From A07HB70 sp964512675 (GTDB lineage: Archaea > Halobacteriota > Halobacteria > Halobacteriales > Haloferacaceae), in the NCBI GenBank assembly GCA_964512675.1, contig CAZEJR010000018.1, positions 1 through 48,761 of the forward strand: a DNA stretch of 48,761 bases. Reading direction: 5' to 3'. Of the stretch, positions 27,518 to 36,518 are shown piece by piece; position 1 is the stretch's first letter; the number at the start of each line of letters is the position of its first letter. The position numbers were made by a program, and so were the translations under genes. Below the pieces are notes generated by a model. The model did not search any database, was not told where the DNA came from, and saw nothing but the letters and a program-made list of their open reading frames with translations.

Positions 27518-28566
27518 CACGGGCCGTGCAGTCGACCCGACTGCGAGTTCGCCAGCCTGTCGTTCGAGGAACGTCCGCGACGCACCGGGGTCGGCGTGGC
27601 CCTCGTAGCCGCACGAACACCGGAACACGTCGCCGTTCCGCACCGTCTCCTCGCGCTCGCCACACGCCGGGCAGGTACGAGTCGTATCTGCTTGACCGCA
27701 CTTCGACGGTGACACCGTATTCGTCGGCGGTCGTCGCCAGCCGGTCGACGAACGAGCGGTGCGTCCAGAACGTCTCGGTCTTTTCGTTCACCTCTGCTGA
27801 CCAGTGTGCCGACAGCACGTCGGGAAGCTCGCCCACGTACACGGTGGCAACACCTTCGTCGCACAGTCGCTCCAGCAACTCCCGGACGAGCGCGCCCTGT
27901 GCGTGGTTGCGCCGTCGCGTCCGTGTGCGATACGAGCGCCGTATCCGGTGACTGTCGTGTCGTCCCTCGCGGAGGTCGGACTGCAGACGGGCGACCTCCT
28001 CGGTCGTCTCGCGAAAGCGGTCCAGGTCTCGTCCGTCGTAGCAGTACTACTGACCGGTCGTGGTGGTACAGGCGACGAGTGTGTTCGCGCCCACGTCCAG
28101 CGCGGCCTCGTCCGAGGCCAGCGGTGAAACCCGTCGAGAACAAGGTACGGTGACAGGCTGAATGGCCCTGGACGTGTCGTCCACCCCGCCGTACTGTGTC
28201 TCCGAGCGGCCCTGTTCACCCGCGTCGGAGCGCCACACACGTTCAGCCGCAGACGTTCGTGGTAGCCGAGCCCGCACTCGTCTTCAGAGCGTGGCCGACC
28301 GGAACTTCCAGCCGCGACCGCTCGCCTGTCTCCGGCGTGTACTGCTCGTTTCGGACGTGTATACGGAGTTCTCTGCCGTCGTCCTCGTCACACGAGCCAG
28401 GCGGGACGGCGTCCTCGTCGTTCTCGCGAGCAGCGACGAACGACTGCCACGCCGAGCTGTTCTTTGGTATCGCCTGCTGTGCGGTGGCGGAGCCGAGAAC
28501 GCCGACGCACTGCTCGCGACAGTCGGCGGTGTTCCACACGTCTTCGCCGTCAAACAACCGCTGGCG

Positions 28567-28620
28567 ACGTCAACGAGACCGTAGGTCTCGTTCGCACACA
28601 GCGTCGCCACGCGATTTGGG
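28567..28620. repeat. Double-hairpin insert B in tnpB 1
   Basis: A 54-bp in-frame block between the codons for NYER and RQRLFDG. It holds a 21-nt hairpin at 28572-28592 (9-bp stem AACGAGACC/GGTCTCGTT, loop GTA) followed by CGCACAC and a weaker 4-bp hairpin (GCGT/ACGC). It brings in the first in-frame stop. The string TCTCGTTCGCACAC recurs at 42396-42409. Confidence 0.55.
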
Positions 28621-28734
28621 ACGCTCGTAGTTCAGCTCGTTCCACGGGCCCGCGGAGGCGTCCAGCGGGTCGCGGAGCAGCTGCTCGTCCCGCTCGGAGA
28701 GCGGGCGCACCGCGAACGTGTCGGTCCGCCCCAT

Positions 28735-29007
28735 CGCTACGTGCGAGTTTCTACGACGAGCCGGACGACGAGGTCACACGTCGGCGTTCTGTAGAGCATC
28801 CACGGGCGGGTGGCCTCCCTCCGCCGAACGCACCGAACGGCGTTGATCGACGTGTGCCGCGGTGTACCGGAGAGTGGGTTCAAACGGAGACGTATCCGGC
28901 CTTAGCGCGTGAATGTCCGGGCCGTGCTGTCGCTCAGGCTCACTCGGTCGGGGGTGAGCTTCCGCCCGCCTCGTCAGGCTTACACTGCCCCGTCCCCCCG
29001 AACTCCC
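28735..29007. other. Spacer upstream of the DUF255 gene
   Basis: 273 bp with no gene seen; it contains the unclear left end of the tnpB element and, at 28978-28983, a CTTACA box 25-30 nt before the GTG at 29008, a possible leaderless promoter for that gene. Confidence 0.4.
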
Positions 29008-30585
29008 GTGGACTCCGCCGACGACCCGACCACGGTGCGCTGGCGCGACTGGGGGCCAGCGGCGTTCGACGAGGCGCGAGACCGGGCCTGTCCGGTGTTG
29101 CTCGCGCTCACCGCGACGTGGTGTGGCCCCTGCCACGAGATGGACCGCACCACCTACGCCGACCCGCGCGTCGCCGCCGCGATACACGACGGATTCGTGC
29201 CGGTCCGTGTCGACGTCGACAGGCGTCCGCGGGTGCGCGAGCGCTACCACGCCGGCGGGTTCCCGACGACGGCGTTTCTCGCGCCCGACGGCACCGTGGT
29301 GGCGAGCGCCGGCGGGCTCGACGCCACGACGATGCGGGACGTCCTCGGCTCCGTCGCCGACGCCTACGCCGAACGGGGCGCCGACGCGGGCCGGGTCCCC
29401 CGGGCGCTCGCCGACGAGGCGCCGCCCGGCGGCGAGGTAACCCCCGCCGTCGCGGCCCACGTCGCCGGCCAGCTCGACGCACAGTACGACGAGACCCACG
29501 GCGGGTGGGGGACCGAGGGGAAGTTCCCGCTCCCGCGGACGCTGGCGTTCGCGCTGAAACACGACCCGCCGCTGGCCCGGCGTGCGTTCGACGCCGTCGA
29601 GCGCGGCCTGCAGGACGACGACGGCGGGGTCTTCCGGTTCGCGGCGGCCCGCGACTGGTCCGAGCCGAGCCGCGAGAAGCCACTCGCGGTCAACGCCGCG
29701 CTCTGTCGCGCCTTCGCCGACGCGTACCTCCACACCGGCGACGACGGCCGGCGCGAGACGGCCACCGGAATCGCGGCGTTCGCCGACCGGGCGCTCTGGA
29801 CGGGCGACGCGTTCGGCGCGAGCGTCGGTCCAGAGGGCCGCGACCCGACGATCCTCGCCGGCCCGAACGCCATCGCCGTCGATGCGCTTCTCGGCCTCGC
29901 GGCGTACGCCGACGACGCGGACGCCCGCGGGCGCGCCACGACGACGCTCGCGACGCTCGACGACCGTCTCGTCGACGCCGGTCGGGTCCGGCGGTACGAC
30001 GCCGCAGACGCCCCGCAGGCCCCGCTCGCGGACCACGCGAACGTCGTTCGGGCCTACGTCCGTGCGGGGCAGGTGCTCGGCGGCGACTGGGCGACCCGTG
30101 CCCGCGCCGTCGCCGACGAGACGGTCGAGCGCCTCCGGACCGACGACGGCTCCTTTCGCGACGGACCGGACGAGGGCGCCGGTCTCCTCGACAGACCCCT
30201 CCGACCGCTCGACGGCAACGCTACCCTCGCGAACGCACTGCTCGACCTCGCCGCGCTGACCGGCGAGCGGTCGTACCGCGAGACGGCCCGCGCCGCCGTC
30301 GCCGCCTTCGCCGGCGCGCACGAGCGGTTCGGCGTCCAGGTCGCGGCCTACGGCGCCGCCGCCGCGCGCCTCACCGACGGCGGCGCGCCGGTCGTCGCTG
30401 TCGCCGACACAGCCGGCTCGCGGCTCCACCGCGCGGCGCTCCGGGTCGCCGACCACGAGACGGTCGTGCGCCCCGACGCGCCCGGCGAGACCGGCACCGC
30501 GCGGGTGCGGACGGAAGGAGAGACGGAGTGGTCGGCGCCCGCGTCGACGCCGGAGGAGCTGATGGCCCGCGTTCGCGGACGCTGA
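29008..30585 (+). CDS. Thioredoxin-fold DUF255 protein (YyaL/SPATA20 family)
   Basis: A 525-residue protein. Residues 8-130 are a thioredoxin-like domain with the active-site pair in TATWCGPCHEMD, and the next part is an (alpha/alpha)6-barrel region (DAQYDETHGGWGTEGKFPLP, conserved in the family). The C-terminal end is shorter than in bacterial YyaL (about 650-700 residues), which is usual for haloarchaeal members. The biochemical role is unknown; a redox-linked function is likely from the CxxC. GTG at 29008 is preferred over the 28909 start because the extra residues are basic and not conserved-looking. Confidence 0.85.
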   Translation: MDSADDPTTVRWRDWGPAAFDEARDRACPVLLALTATWCGPCHEMDRTTYADPRVAAAIHDGFVPVRVDVDRRPRVRERYHAGGFPTTAFLAPDGTVVASAGGLDATTMRDVLGSVADAYAERGADAGRVPRALADEAPPGGEVTPAVAAHVAGQLDAQYDETHGGWGTEGKFPLPRTLAFALKHDPPLARRAFDAVERGLQDDDGGVFRFAAARDWSEPSREKPLAVNAALCRAFADAYLHTGDDGRRETATGIAAFADRALWTGDAFGASVGPEGRDPTILAGPNAIAVDALLGLAAYADDADARGRATTTLATLDDRLVDAGRVRRYDAADAPQAPLADHANVVRAYVRAGQVLGGDWATRARAVADETVERLRTDDGSFRDGPDEGAGLLDRPLRPLDGNATLANALLDLAALTGERSYRETARAAVAAFAGAHERFGVQVAAYGAAAARLTDGGAPVVAVADTAGSRLHRAALRVADHETVVRPDAPGETGTARVRTEGETEWSAPASTPEELMARVRGR

Positions 30586-30679
30586 GCCCGCCCGCTCGCC
30601 GTTCGGGTCCGGTCCGACTCGGGTCGGGTCGACGCCTGCCGCCCGTCGGCTCGTCGGCCCGCCACCCGGGCTACCCTGG

Positions 30680-31702
30680 CTAGCGCTCGCCGTTCGACCG
30701 CGCGACGCCGTTCGCCCGCCAGCGGTCGTCCTCGACGGGGTACTCTACGTCTGTCGACCGCTCGGGCATCACGGCGTCGCCGTTCGTCTCCGCGCGGAGC
30801 TGTCCCATCGTCAGCTCCCGCTCGGCGTGGGCGTTGTGCTGGTGGATCGACTCGTCGTTCGACTGGCGCATCCGCACGACGGCGTCGTCGGGCAGGCCGT
30901 CGAACTCCTCGACGACGCCGTCGGCCAGCGCCCGTACGCAGTCCTCGACGAACCGCGCGTTCGAGTGCGACTGAAACGTCATGTGGTCCTCGTCGGGACG
31001 CTTGGCGACGTTGTAGATGCGCGCACTCATCGAGTCGCGGGCGACCCGAACGAGGTCGTGGAGGTCGACCGAGGGCGACCCGTCCGCTCCGACGGCGAGG
31101 AAGGCGTGCCCGCGCTGTGAGTGGCCCGGCTGGGGCACCCGGTCTAAGAACGCGTCAGCCGTCCCCCTGTCGATGCCGAGGTCTGCGAGCACCTCGCGTG
31201 CACGACTCTCGGACATCCCCTGCGAACAGGGACAGACGGTCATCCCCGTCACCTCAACGCCGATCGACTCGTGGGTGCCGTCCTCCGTGGCGGTCGCCTC
31301 GGCGACGACGCCGACGCTGTGCTGTGTCGGCAGCCCGCTCGCCGGAGCGTCCTCGCGCAGTATCAGGTCCGCCTCCATCCGGACCTGTGCGGTTGTGGTG
31401 TAGTCGTGTTTCGCGAGGAGGCGCTCTGCGGCGGCGCCACAGACCCCTTCCAGCCGCGAGTCGGGGTTCGCGAGCACCGCCTCCAGCGTCTCGTCGATCA
31501 CCTGCATGTTCCGGCTCATGTCGATTCCCTTCCGCCCGCCGGGCAGGTCGACGTACACCTCGAAGTCGGCGGTGAACACGAGCGGTCGGCCCTCGTCACG
31601 CGGCACCTCGACGAGTTTCTCGACGTCGGTCACGCCGACGCGGCTCAGTCCGACCGTCACGTCCGGACGCGAGGCCTGTACGTCCGGCAGCTGACGCGCC
31701 AT
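30680..31702 (-). CDS. mptA: GTP cyclohydrolase MptA (type IV / FolE2 family)
   Basis: A 340-residue enzyme. The motif VTGMTVCPCSQGMSE carries the metal-binding Cys, PGHSQRGHAF and a later QSNDESIHQHNAHAERELT supply histidines. MptA opens the ring of GTP to start tetrahydromethanopterin (or, in haloarchaea, folate-type) synthesis and uses Fe(II). ATG at 31702 (MARQLPDVQASRPDV) is the family start; an ATAATC box at 31726-31731 fits a leaderless transcript. It stands alone, convergent with the DUF255 gene (94-bp gap). Confidence 0.93.
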   Translation of the reverse strand: MARQLPDVQASRPDVTVGLSRVGVTDVEKLVEVPRDEGRPLVFTADFEVYVDLPGGRKGIDMSRNMQVIDETLEAVLANPDSRLEGVCGAAAERLLAKHDYTTTAQVRMEADLILREDAPASGLPTQHSVGVVAEATATEDGTHESIGVEVTGMTVCPCSQGMSESRAREVLADLGIDRGTADAFLDRVPQPGHSQRGHAFLAVGADGSPSVDLHDLVRVARDSMSARIYNVAKRPDEDHMTFQSHSNARFVEDCVRALADGVVEEFDGLPDDAVVRMRQSNDESIHQHNAHAERELTMGQLRAETNGDAVMPERSTDVEYPVEDDRWRANGVARSNGER

Positions 31703-31876
31703 CAACCGGACGTGTGTGGGTGGGCGATTATCGCTTTCGTTTCTCCGAGACGGCGCTGGTGAGCCCCTCGGCCCGTCCCCGGCTCCCATAGCCGCGCTGG
31801 ACCGTCCCTCGGCCCAGCACGGCGGCGAGAGCACACCGGCGCAGACGACCGCTACCTGACGACTCACCGACACTAA

Positions 31877-31882
31877 TTTTAT
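31877..31882 (+). promoter_or_regulatory. TATA box of the lipoprotein pseudogene
   Basis: TTTTAT lies 22-27 nt before ATG 31904, so the intact ancestor gene was probably leaderless. The promoter still looks functional although the gene is broken. Confidence 0.45.
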
Positions 31883-31903
31883 CATCGAATTTGACTTTAG
31901 CGT

Positions 31904-33259
31904 ATGGCGACATCTGGTCCGCCACGACGGGGCTTTCTGGCCACGCTCGGAGGCGCGGCGCTCGCGGGGACCGCCGGCTGTTCGGGCGTGACCGAGCAGT
32001 CGTTCGAGGCGACGCCGGTGGTCCTCCCGGAGGACGCCCGCGAGGAACTGGTGCTGGCAGAGACCGCCCGGGAGTCCGAGACGACCACCCGCGACGGCCC
32101 GTCGGGCAACGTCGAGGTGACGATCACGAGCCACTCGGCGGTCTACCGCGCGGTCCGGCCCGCGGGACGCCGACCGTCATGGAGCAGTTCGCGAGCAGCG
32201 TCAACCAGACGCCCGGGTCGGGGTCGGCGATGGACGCGCCCGCGAGCGACCTCGGGATCGACTCGGCACCGATCCCGTTCATCAAGGGGGGGTACAGGTC
32301 GCCGCCGACCAGTTCAGCCTCGTCGTCCCCGAGGGCGCGCGCGGCGGCGACGGCGTCGCGCCCGCGCAGACGACCGCGCTGGTGCCGGGGCAGGCCGTCG
32401 GGAACGAGGCGGTGACGTACGACGGCGACGAGCCGGGCGCGTTCTTTCCGAGTGACACTTACTCTCCGAGTGACACTTACTTCCCGAGTGAGACTGACTC
32501 GCCCGACTCGCCCGACGACGTGCGGGTGTTCGTGCCGAACAGCCGGACGTTCGTCGACCGGCACGGGCCGATCAAGATGCCGGACGAGACTCAGCCCGTC
32601 GAGTCCGGCGAGACGGTCGAGACGGCGAACACGGTGTTCGTCTTCGCGGGAGACGTCATCTCCGCCGGCGGTTCGGGCGACGGCGGACTCGACCCGGCGC
32701 GAGCGTTCGACGCGGGCGTCCATCACCCTCGGCGGCACACCATTCGGCCTCGGCGTGCTCTCGGCGCCGACGGCGTCGGTTGCCGGGCAGTCGGCGAACC
32801 CGCTGGTCGGCGAGGAGACGACGGCGCGACGCCGCAAAGCAGGTGCTCGCCCAGGCGGGCCTCACGGACGCCGACACGGTCGAGTGGCGCGCCGGCCCCA
32901 CTCCCGTCGCCGAGGTCGTGGGCAACTCCGGGTATCTCTCCGAACTCCCGGAGGTCACCACGTCGCTCGTCGGCACCGACACCGGGGTCGAGTCGTTCGT
33001 CGGCGTCGTCAGCGGCGAGGACGGCCCGTGGGGCGTCTTCCCGAGCGTCGCCCGCGTCACCGGCGACGACCACGTCGTCGCGGTGAGCGGGATCACCCGC
33101 CCGGTCGGGACGGTCGAGGGCGGCACGACGGCGGTCGGCGGCCCCGGGTGGGGGCCGCGACCCACCGCGAGCGGGTCGGGGGACGGCGGCGCGGCGAGCC
33201 TGCTCACCCGGGCGCTGGAGTTCACCGCCGAGTCGTTCGTCGGCCTCGACACGCAGTGA
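31904..33259 (+). pseudogene. Haloarchaeal Tat lipoprotein (DUF6517-like), four frameshifts
   Basis: The start is a good Tat lipoprotein signal (MATSGPPRRGFLATLGG...AGTAGC), then SFEATPVVLPEDARE. The frame is lost at about 32155, again at a G7 run at 32286-32292, at about 32712 and at about 32820. Reading across the shifts gives a continuous protein: TPTVMEQFASSVNQTPG, IPFIKGG, VAADQFSLVVPEGARGGDG, VRVFVPNSRTFVDRHG, ITLGGTPFGLGVLSAP, VAGQSANPL, DTVEWRAGP, and the end LTRALEFTAESFVGLDTQ. The pattern resembles secreted haloarchaeal proteins near DUF6517, but I am unsure of the family name. Four shifts make sequencing error an unlikely full explanation. Confidence 0.75.
32445..32498 (+). repeat. 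Three tandem 18-bp units inside the lipoprotein pseudogene
   Basis: Units 32445-32462, 32463-32480 and 32481-32498 each read (T/C)CCGAGTGA(C/G)ACT-type codons giving FPSDTY, SPSDTY, FPSETD. The first two differ by two bases and the third by a few more. It is an in-frame expansion, perhaps by slippage, in a Ser/Asp-rich linker. Confidence 0.7.
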
Positions 33260-33414
33260 CGAACGGCGTCGGGCCAGCGTCGTCCGGCCACGACCCGGTC
33301 GGCCCGCACAGCCGCCACCAGTCCGACGTCCTCGCCGACCGCTCCGGACCGAACGGTCGGTCTCCGCCGGCGCCACGGGCGTGGTCTCGCCGACCGAGGG
33401 CTTCGACAGCCCCG

Positions 33415-33822
33415 CTACGGCCAGTCCTCCCGCGTCGACTCCGCGAACGCGTCCGCCGCCGCGTCGTCCTCGTCGAGCGCCCAGTCCGCTGCCGTCGCGG
33501 CGTCGGCGACGTCGAGGTACTCCCAGCCCGTCGTCTCCGCGACCGCCCGGTCGTCGTCCGTACCGACGAACACGTGCCGGTCGGTCTCGAACTGCTCGCG
33601 CACCCGCTCCAGGCTCTCCTCGACGCCGCGCGGTCCCGAGAAGAAGTCCTGCCGGACCCGGTGTTTCCGCGTGTAGTTCGTCACCACGTACGTCGGCTGC
33701 TCCGAGACGACGCCGACGTACTCGGTCCAGCCGCGCGCGTCCGAGAACACCGCTCCGGGGTCGGCGAACGCCCGCAGGGCGTCGAGTTCGAACGCGAGCG
33801 TCATCGGCCCGCTTCCGTCCAT
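33415..33822 (-). CDS. DUF7124-type haloarchaeal protein
   Basis: A 135-residue soluble protein whose core is LAFELDALRAFADPGAVFSDA...YVGVVSEQPTYVVTNYTRKHRVRQDFFSGPRG. The pattern of one mixed alpha/beta domain is typical of a small haloarchaeal family that I believe is called DUF7124; its function is unknown. It lies 22 bp after the stop of the FAD oxidoreductase on the same strand, so it is very likely co-transcribed with it. ATG at 33822 is chosen; ATG at 33804 is also possible. Confidence 0.72.
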   Translation of the reverse strand: MDGSGPMTLAFELDALRAFADPGAVFSDARGWTEYVGVVSEQPTYVVTNYTRKHRVRQDFFSGPRGVEESLERVREQFETDRHVFVGTDDDRAVAETTGWEYLDVADAATAADWALDEDDAAADAFAESTREDWP

Positions 33823-33844
33823 ACCCGCGGTGGGCGCCCGGTGG

Positions 33845-35113
33845 TTACGAACCTTGCGGAGCCTCGCTCCGCGCCGCCGGCGCCGCCTCGGCAAGCGCCT
33901 CGACGTCCACCTGCTTCTGGAGGAGCGCGTCGGTCCGGTCGGCGACGACGCGCTCCTCCTGCATCAGGCGCTTGTACGCCGACTGCGGCGACAGGTCGCC
34001 GATCAACACGCCGCCGACGATCCTGCCGTCTTTGAACGCGACTCGCCGCCACTCGGTGTCCGAGTACGTGCGCTCTGCGTACGTCTCGCCGACCGTCGGG
34101 TGACCGAACGAGAGAAACGGGAAGTCGAAGTGGGTGATCGAGTACGTCGACACCCAGCGGAACGGCTCCGTCTCGCCGCCGGCGACCATGTTCTCGGCGG
34201 CGACCGAGCCCTGCTCTTTCGCGCTGCCCCACGAGCCGTTCTGCTCGCGCTCGCCCGTGATCGTATCGTGGTAGCGGGTCACGTCGCCCGCGGCGTAGAC
34301 GTCATCGACGCTCGTCTGCATGTACTCGTCGACGACGACGCCGTCGTCCCGCTCGATCTCCGTCCCGTGGAGTAGTTCGACGTTGAAGTCCAGCCCGATG
34401 GCGACCCCGGCCCAGTCACAGGGGTATCGCTCGCCGTTCGGGTCGACCGCCGCCGCGACGCGCCCGTCGTCGTCGACCTCGAAGTGGTCGACGCCGGAGC
34501 CGAACACCGGTTCGACCCCTCGTTCGCGCAGCGCGTCGTGGATTATCTCGGCGCCCGCCTCGGTTAGCGCGTACCGCCACCAGCACTCGCCGCGCATCAG
34601 GTACTTCGCGTCGACGTCCTGGGCGCCACAGATGGCCGCGAGGTCGATACCGAGCAGTCCGGCCCCGACGACGACCGCGCGCTCTCCCGCCTCCGCGTCC
34701 GCCTTGATCCGCCGCGCGTCCTGGAACGTCCAGAAGTGGTGCACCCCGCCGGCGCCGGCGTTCCCGACCGGGAGCTGTGTCGGCGTCCCGCCGGTCGCGA
34801 GCAGGAGTTTGTCGTACGCGAGCGTCTCGCCCTCGTGGGTGTCGACCTCGTGGTCGTCGGGCCGCAGATCGGTGACGACAGTGTTCAGCCGCAGGTCGAC
34901 GTCGTGGTCCTCGTACCACGACTCGTCGTGGATCGAGATCGGCGCCTCCGGCAGCTTCCCCTTCGCGAACTCCTTTATCAGTATCCGGTTGTACAGCGCC
35001 TCGCCCTCCTCCGTGAGGACGGTGATGTCGGCCTCCGGGTCGCGCTCGCGGAGCGTCTCCGCCGCGGAGCTCCCCGCGATTCCGTCGCCGACGACCACGT
35101 AAGACTGGCTCAT
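33845..35113 (-). CDS. FAD/NAD(P)-dependent oxidoreductase
   Basis: A 422-residue pyridine nucleotide-disulfide reductase-like flavoprotein. The FAD Rossmann motif is YVVVGDGIAGSSAAETLRE at the N-terminus, a second nucleotide-binding motif is AVVVGAGLLGIDLA near residue 170, and the FAD-ribityl motif is DVYAAGDVTRYHD. It resembles rubredoxin or nitrite reductase NAD-binding proteins in layout. No redox-active Cys pair is seen. The electron partner is not known. ATG at 35113 starts the Rossmann fold directly. A hairpin (GCGGAGC/GCTCCGC) covers the last codons at 33856-33872. Confidence 0.85.
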   Translation of the reverse strand: MSQSYVVVGDGIAGSSAAETLRERDPEADITVLTEEGEALYNRILIKEFAKGKLPEAPISIHDESWYEDHDVDLRLNTVVTDLRPDDHEVDTHEGETLAYDKLLLATGGTPTQLPVGNAGAGGVHHFWTFQDARRIKADAEAGERAVVVGAGLLGIDLAAICGAQDVDAKYLMRGECWWRYALTEAGAEIIHDALRERGVEPVFGSGVDHFEVDDDGRVAAAVDPNGERYPCDWAGVAIGLDFNVELLHGTEIERDDGVVVDEYMQTSVDDVYAAGDVTRYHDTITGEREQNGSWGSAKEQGSVAAENMVAGGETEPFRWVSTYSITHFDFPFLSFGHPTVGETYAERTYSDTEWRRVAFKDGRIVGGVLIGDLSPQSAYKRLMQEERVVADRTDALLQKQVDVEALAEAAPAARSEAPQGS

Positions 35114-35216
35114 ACGCCACAGTTTGGACCGGGGGGTAATGTGGATTACCATCCGCGCGATCCGGCCAGCCGTCACAGTGCGTGCGTTTCAATACCACAG
35201 ACACGGTTCGATCGGC

Positions 35217-35804
35217 GTGAAGATCCGACAGAACGTCAGACACTTCGCCGCGAAGCAGGCACTCACGCTCCCCGTCGTCGGTCCACGGGTCCGCGAGAAG
35301 CTCGTCGACCTCCACGCCGACGTCTTCGGGCAGAAGGCCGCCGACGGTCACCGCGAGGAGCGCGAACCACGCATGGAGGCCTTCTTCGACGACGCCTTCG
35401 ACACCTACGTCGCCGCACTCGAGGCGGGCTACCCGGAGGCCGAGGCACGCGAGATCACCCACGTTCAGGCCAACTTCGACTTCTACAATCACGGCTGGAC
35501 CGAGATGATGGAGTTCCCCGCGGACGAACTCGGGGCACACCACGAGCGCTACGAGTCGTTCTTCGACGCACACGCGATCACTATCGACGACCCGCTCGGG
35601 GAGTTCCGGCGCGTCTCCGTCCCGGACGCGCCCTCGACGCCCGAGCGTCTCGACGAGCCGAAACACCCCTACGCCGAGGGGGGGTTCGCGGACGACGTCT
35701 ACGTCGAGACGGCAGACGGCGAGGTCGTGGTCGGCGGCCAGCCGGAGCCAGCCGACGTCGACCCGGGCGACGCACCTGGTGTCGAGGACGACGTGCGGGC
35801 GTAG
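35217..35804 (+). CDS. DUF6149-type haloarchaeal protein
   Basis: A 195-residue soluble protein. Its signature is in THVQANFDFYNHGWTEMMEF, followed by a helix and an acidic C-tail (EPADVDPGDAPGVEDD). It begins with a basic helix (VKIRQNVRHFAAKQAL). I recognise it as the haloarchaeal DUF6149 family, function unknown. GTG at 35217 is chosen, and a TTTCAATA box (35187-35194) lies at leaderless distance. It ends one base before the end of the convergent MBL gene. Confidence 0.75.
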   Translation: MKIRQNVRHFAAKQALTLPVVGPRVREKLVDLHADVFGQKAADGHREEREPRMEAFFDDAFDTYVAALEAGYPEAEAREITHVQANFDFYNHGWTEMMEFPADELGAHHERYESFFDAHAITIDDPLGEFRRVSVPDAPSTPERLDEPKHPYAEGGFADDVYVETADGEVVVGGQPEPADVDPGDAPGVEDDVRA

Positions 35805-36494
35805 CTACGTCCGTCGCGCCGCAGCCGCTGCCAGCCGCGCGAGCACCACGCTCCCGCGCTCTGTCACCGGCGTCCCGTGACCCATCGCCAGCAGCTCGGC
35901 GGCGGGAGCACGGTCGGCGAGCGAGACGATACTCGACAGGACGGCGTCGGCGTCGCTACTCACTGGCCACGGCGACGCCCGGAGCCGACCGCCGAGTGCG
36001 ACCACCAGGTCGCCGACGAACAGCGACGACCGCTCCTCGTGCTCGTACGCGACGTGGCCCGGCGTGTGACCGGGTGTGTGGTAGGCGTCGAACGGACCGA
36101 CGCGCTCGCCGTCGTCTACGCGTTCGACCCGGAGGTCCGGCACCTCGACGAGCGGTCCGGTCAGCCGCTGGACCAGTCCCTTGCGGTCGAACGCCGGCGG
36201 CGTGCTCCCTTCGACGTGGCCGGCGTCCGGGTCGGCGGCGTGGACGGGCGCGTCCAGCCCGCGCCGCGCGAGCGCTGCTAACCCACCGACGTGGTCGACG
36301 TCGTAGTGTGTCAGGAGCACGCGCTCGACCTCCTCGAGGGTGGCGCCCGCTCGCTCCACCCGGCGTTCGACCGCGTCTGCGTCCCACGGCGTCCCGGCGT
36401 CGACGAGCGTCGGCCCCTCGCCGTCGCCGGCGACGAGGTACGCGTTCACGCCAGAGCCGCGGATCCTGTCGACGCCGTCGGGTCGCGGGGTCAC
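35805..36494 (-). CDS. MBL-fold metallo-hydrolase
   Basis: A 229-residue metallo-beta-lactamase-fold protein. The metal-binding motif is LLTHYDVDHVGG, in which the usual HxHxDH has Asp at the second His position; HTPGHTPGH and FVGDLV supply the other ligands, and MGHGTPV the last His. Members split thioesters, lactones or phosphodiesters; the substrate is not known. It starts with GTG at 36494, 24 bp after the flavin oxidase stop, and is probably in the same operon. Confidence 0.85.
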   Translation of the reverse strand: MTPRPDGVDRIRGSGVNAYLVAGDGEGPTLVDAGTPWDADAVERRVERAGATLEEVERVLLTHYDVDHVGGLAALARRGLDAPVHAADPDAGHVEGSTPPAFDRKGLVQRLTGPLVEVPDLRVERVDDGERVGPFDAYHTPGHTPGHVAYEHEERSSLFVGDLVVALGGRLRASPWPVSSDADAVLSSIVSLADRAPAAELLAMGHGTPVTERGSVVLARLAAAAARRT

Positions 36495-36518
36495 GCCGTT
36501 CGCTACGACAGCCGAGAA

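Larger units (their letters stand above)
27338..28734 (-). pseudogene. tnpB: tnpB (RNA-guided nuclease / IS1341-type OrfB), broken
   Basis: Pieces of one TnpB lie in order in different minus-strand frames. The N-terminus is MGRTDTFAVRPLSERDEQLL (ATG at 28734), then FDGEDVWNTADCREQ and LGSATAQQ, RuvC-I LDVGANTLVACTTTTGQ with its Asp intact, then GVATVYVGELPDVLSAHW, and the C-terminal zinc ribbon CPACGE...CSCGYEGHAD, ending GKLASVGTA. Breaks: in-frame TGA at 28570-28572, TAG at 28047-28049 (apparently a former Gln codon), frameshifts near 28275 and 28240, and a one-base shift near 27693. Two short double-hairpin insertions (27464-27517, 28567-28620) interrupt it. It cannot make a full protein. 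Confidence 0.85.
27287..28790 (-). mobile_element. Degenerate IS1341-type (tnpB-only) element 1
   Basis: The right end is the motif GAGGATGTCA (minus strand, 27287-27296), the same right end as element 2 at 43367-43376. Inside it are a hairpin at 27298-27313 and a broken tnpB. No tnpA transposase is found. The left end beyond the tnpB start at 28734 is not clear, so the outer boundary is approximate. Confidence 0.65.

Noticed and set aside
28686..28702. CCCGCTC-GGA-GAGCGGG hairpin near the start of tnpB 1
   Set aside because: It encodes the conserved LSERDE segment of TnpB, so it is explained by coding sequence, and it lacks the 9-bp stem and GC-GGA-GC core.
28860..28910. A GGGTTCAAAC stretch that looked like a tRNA T-arm
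   Set aside because: The flanking bases do not pair and no other tRNA arms can be drawn.
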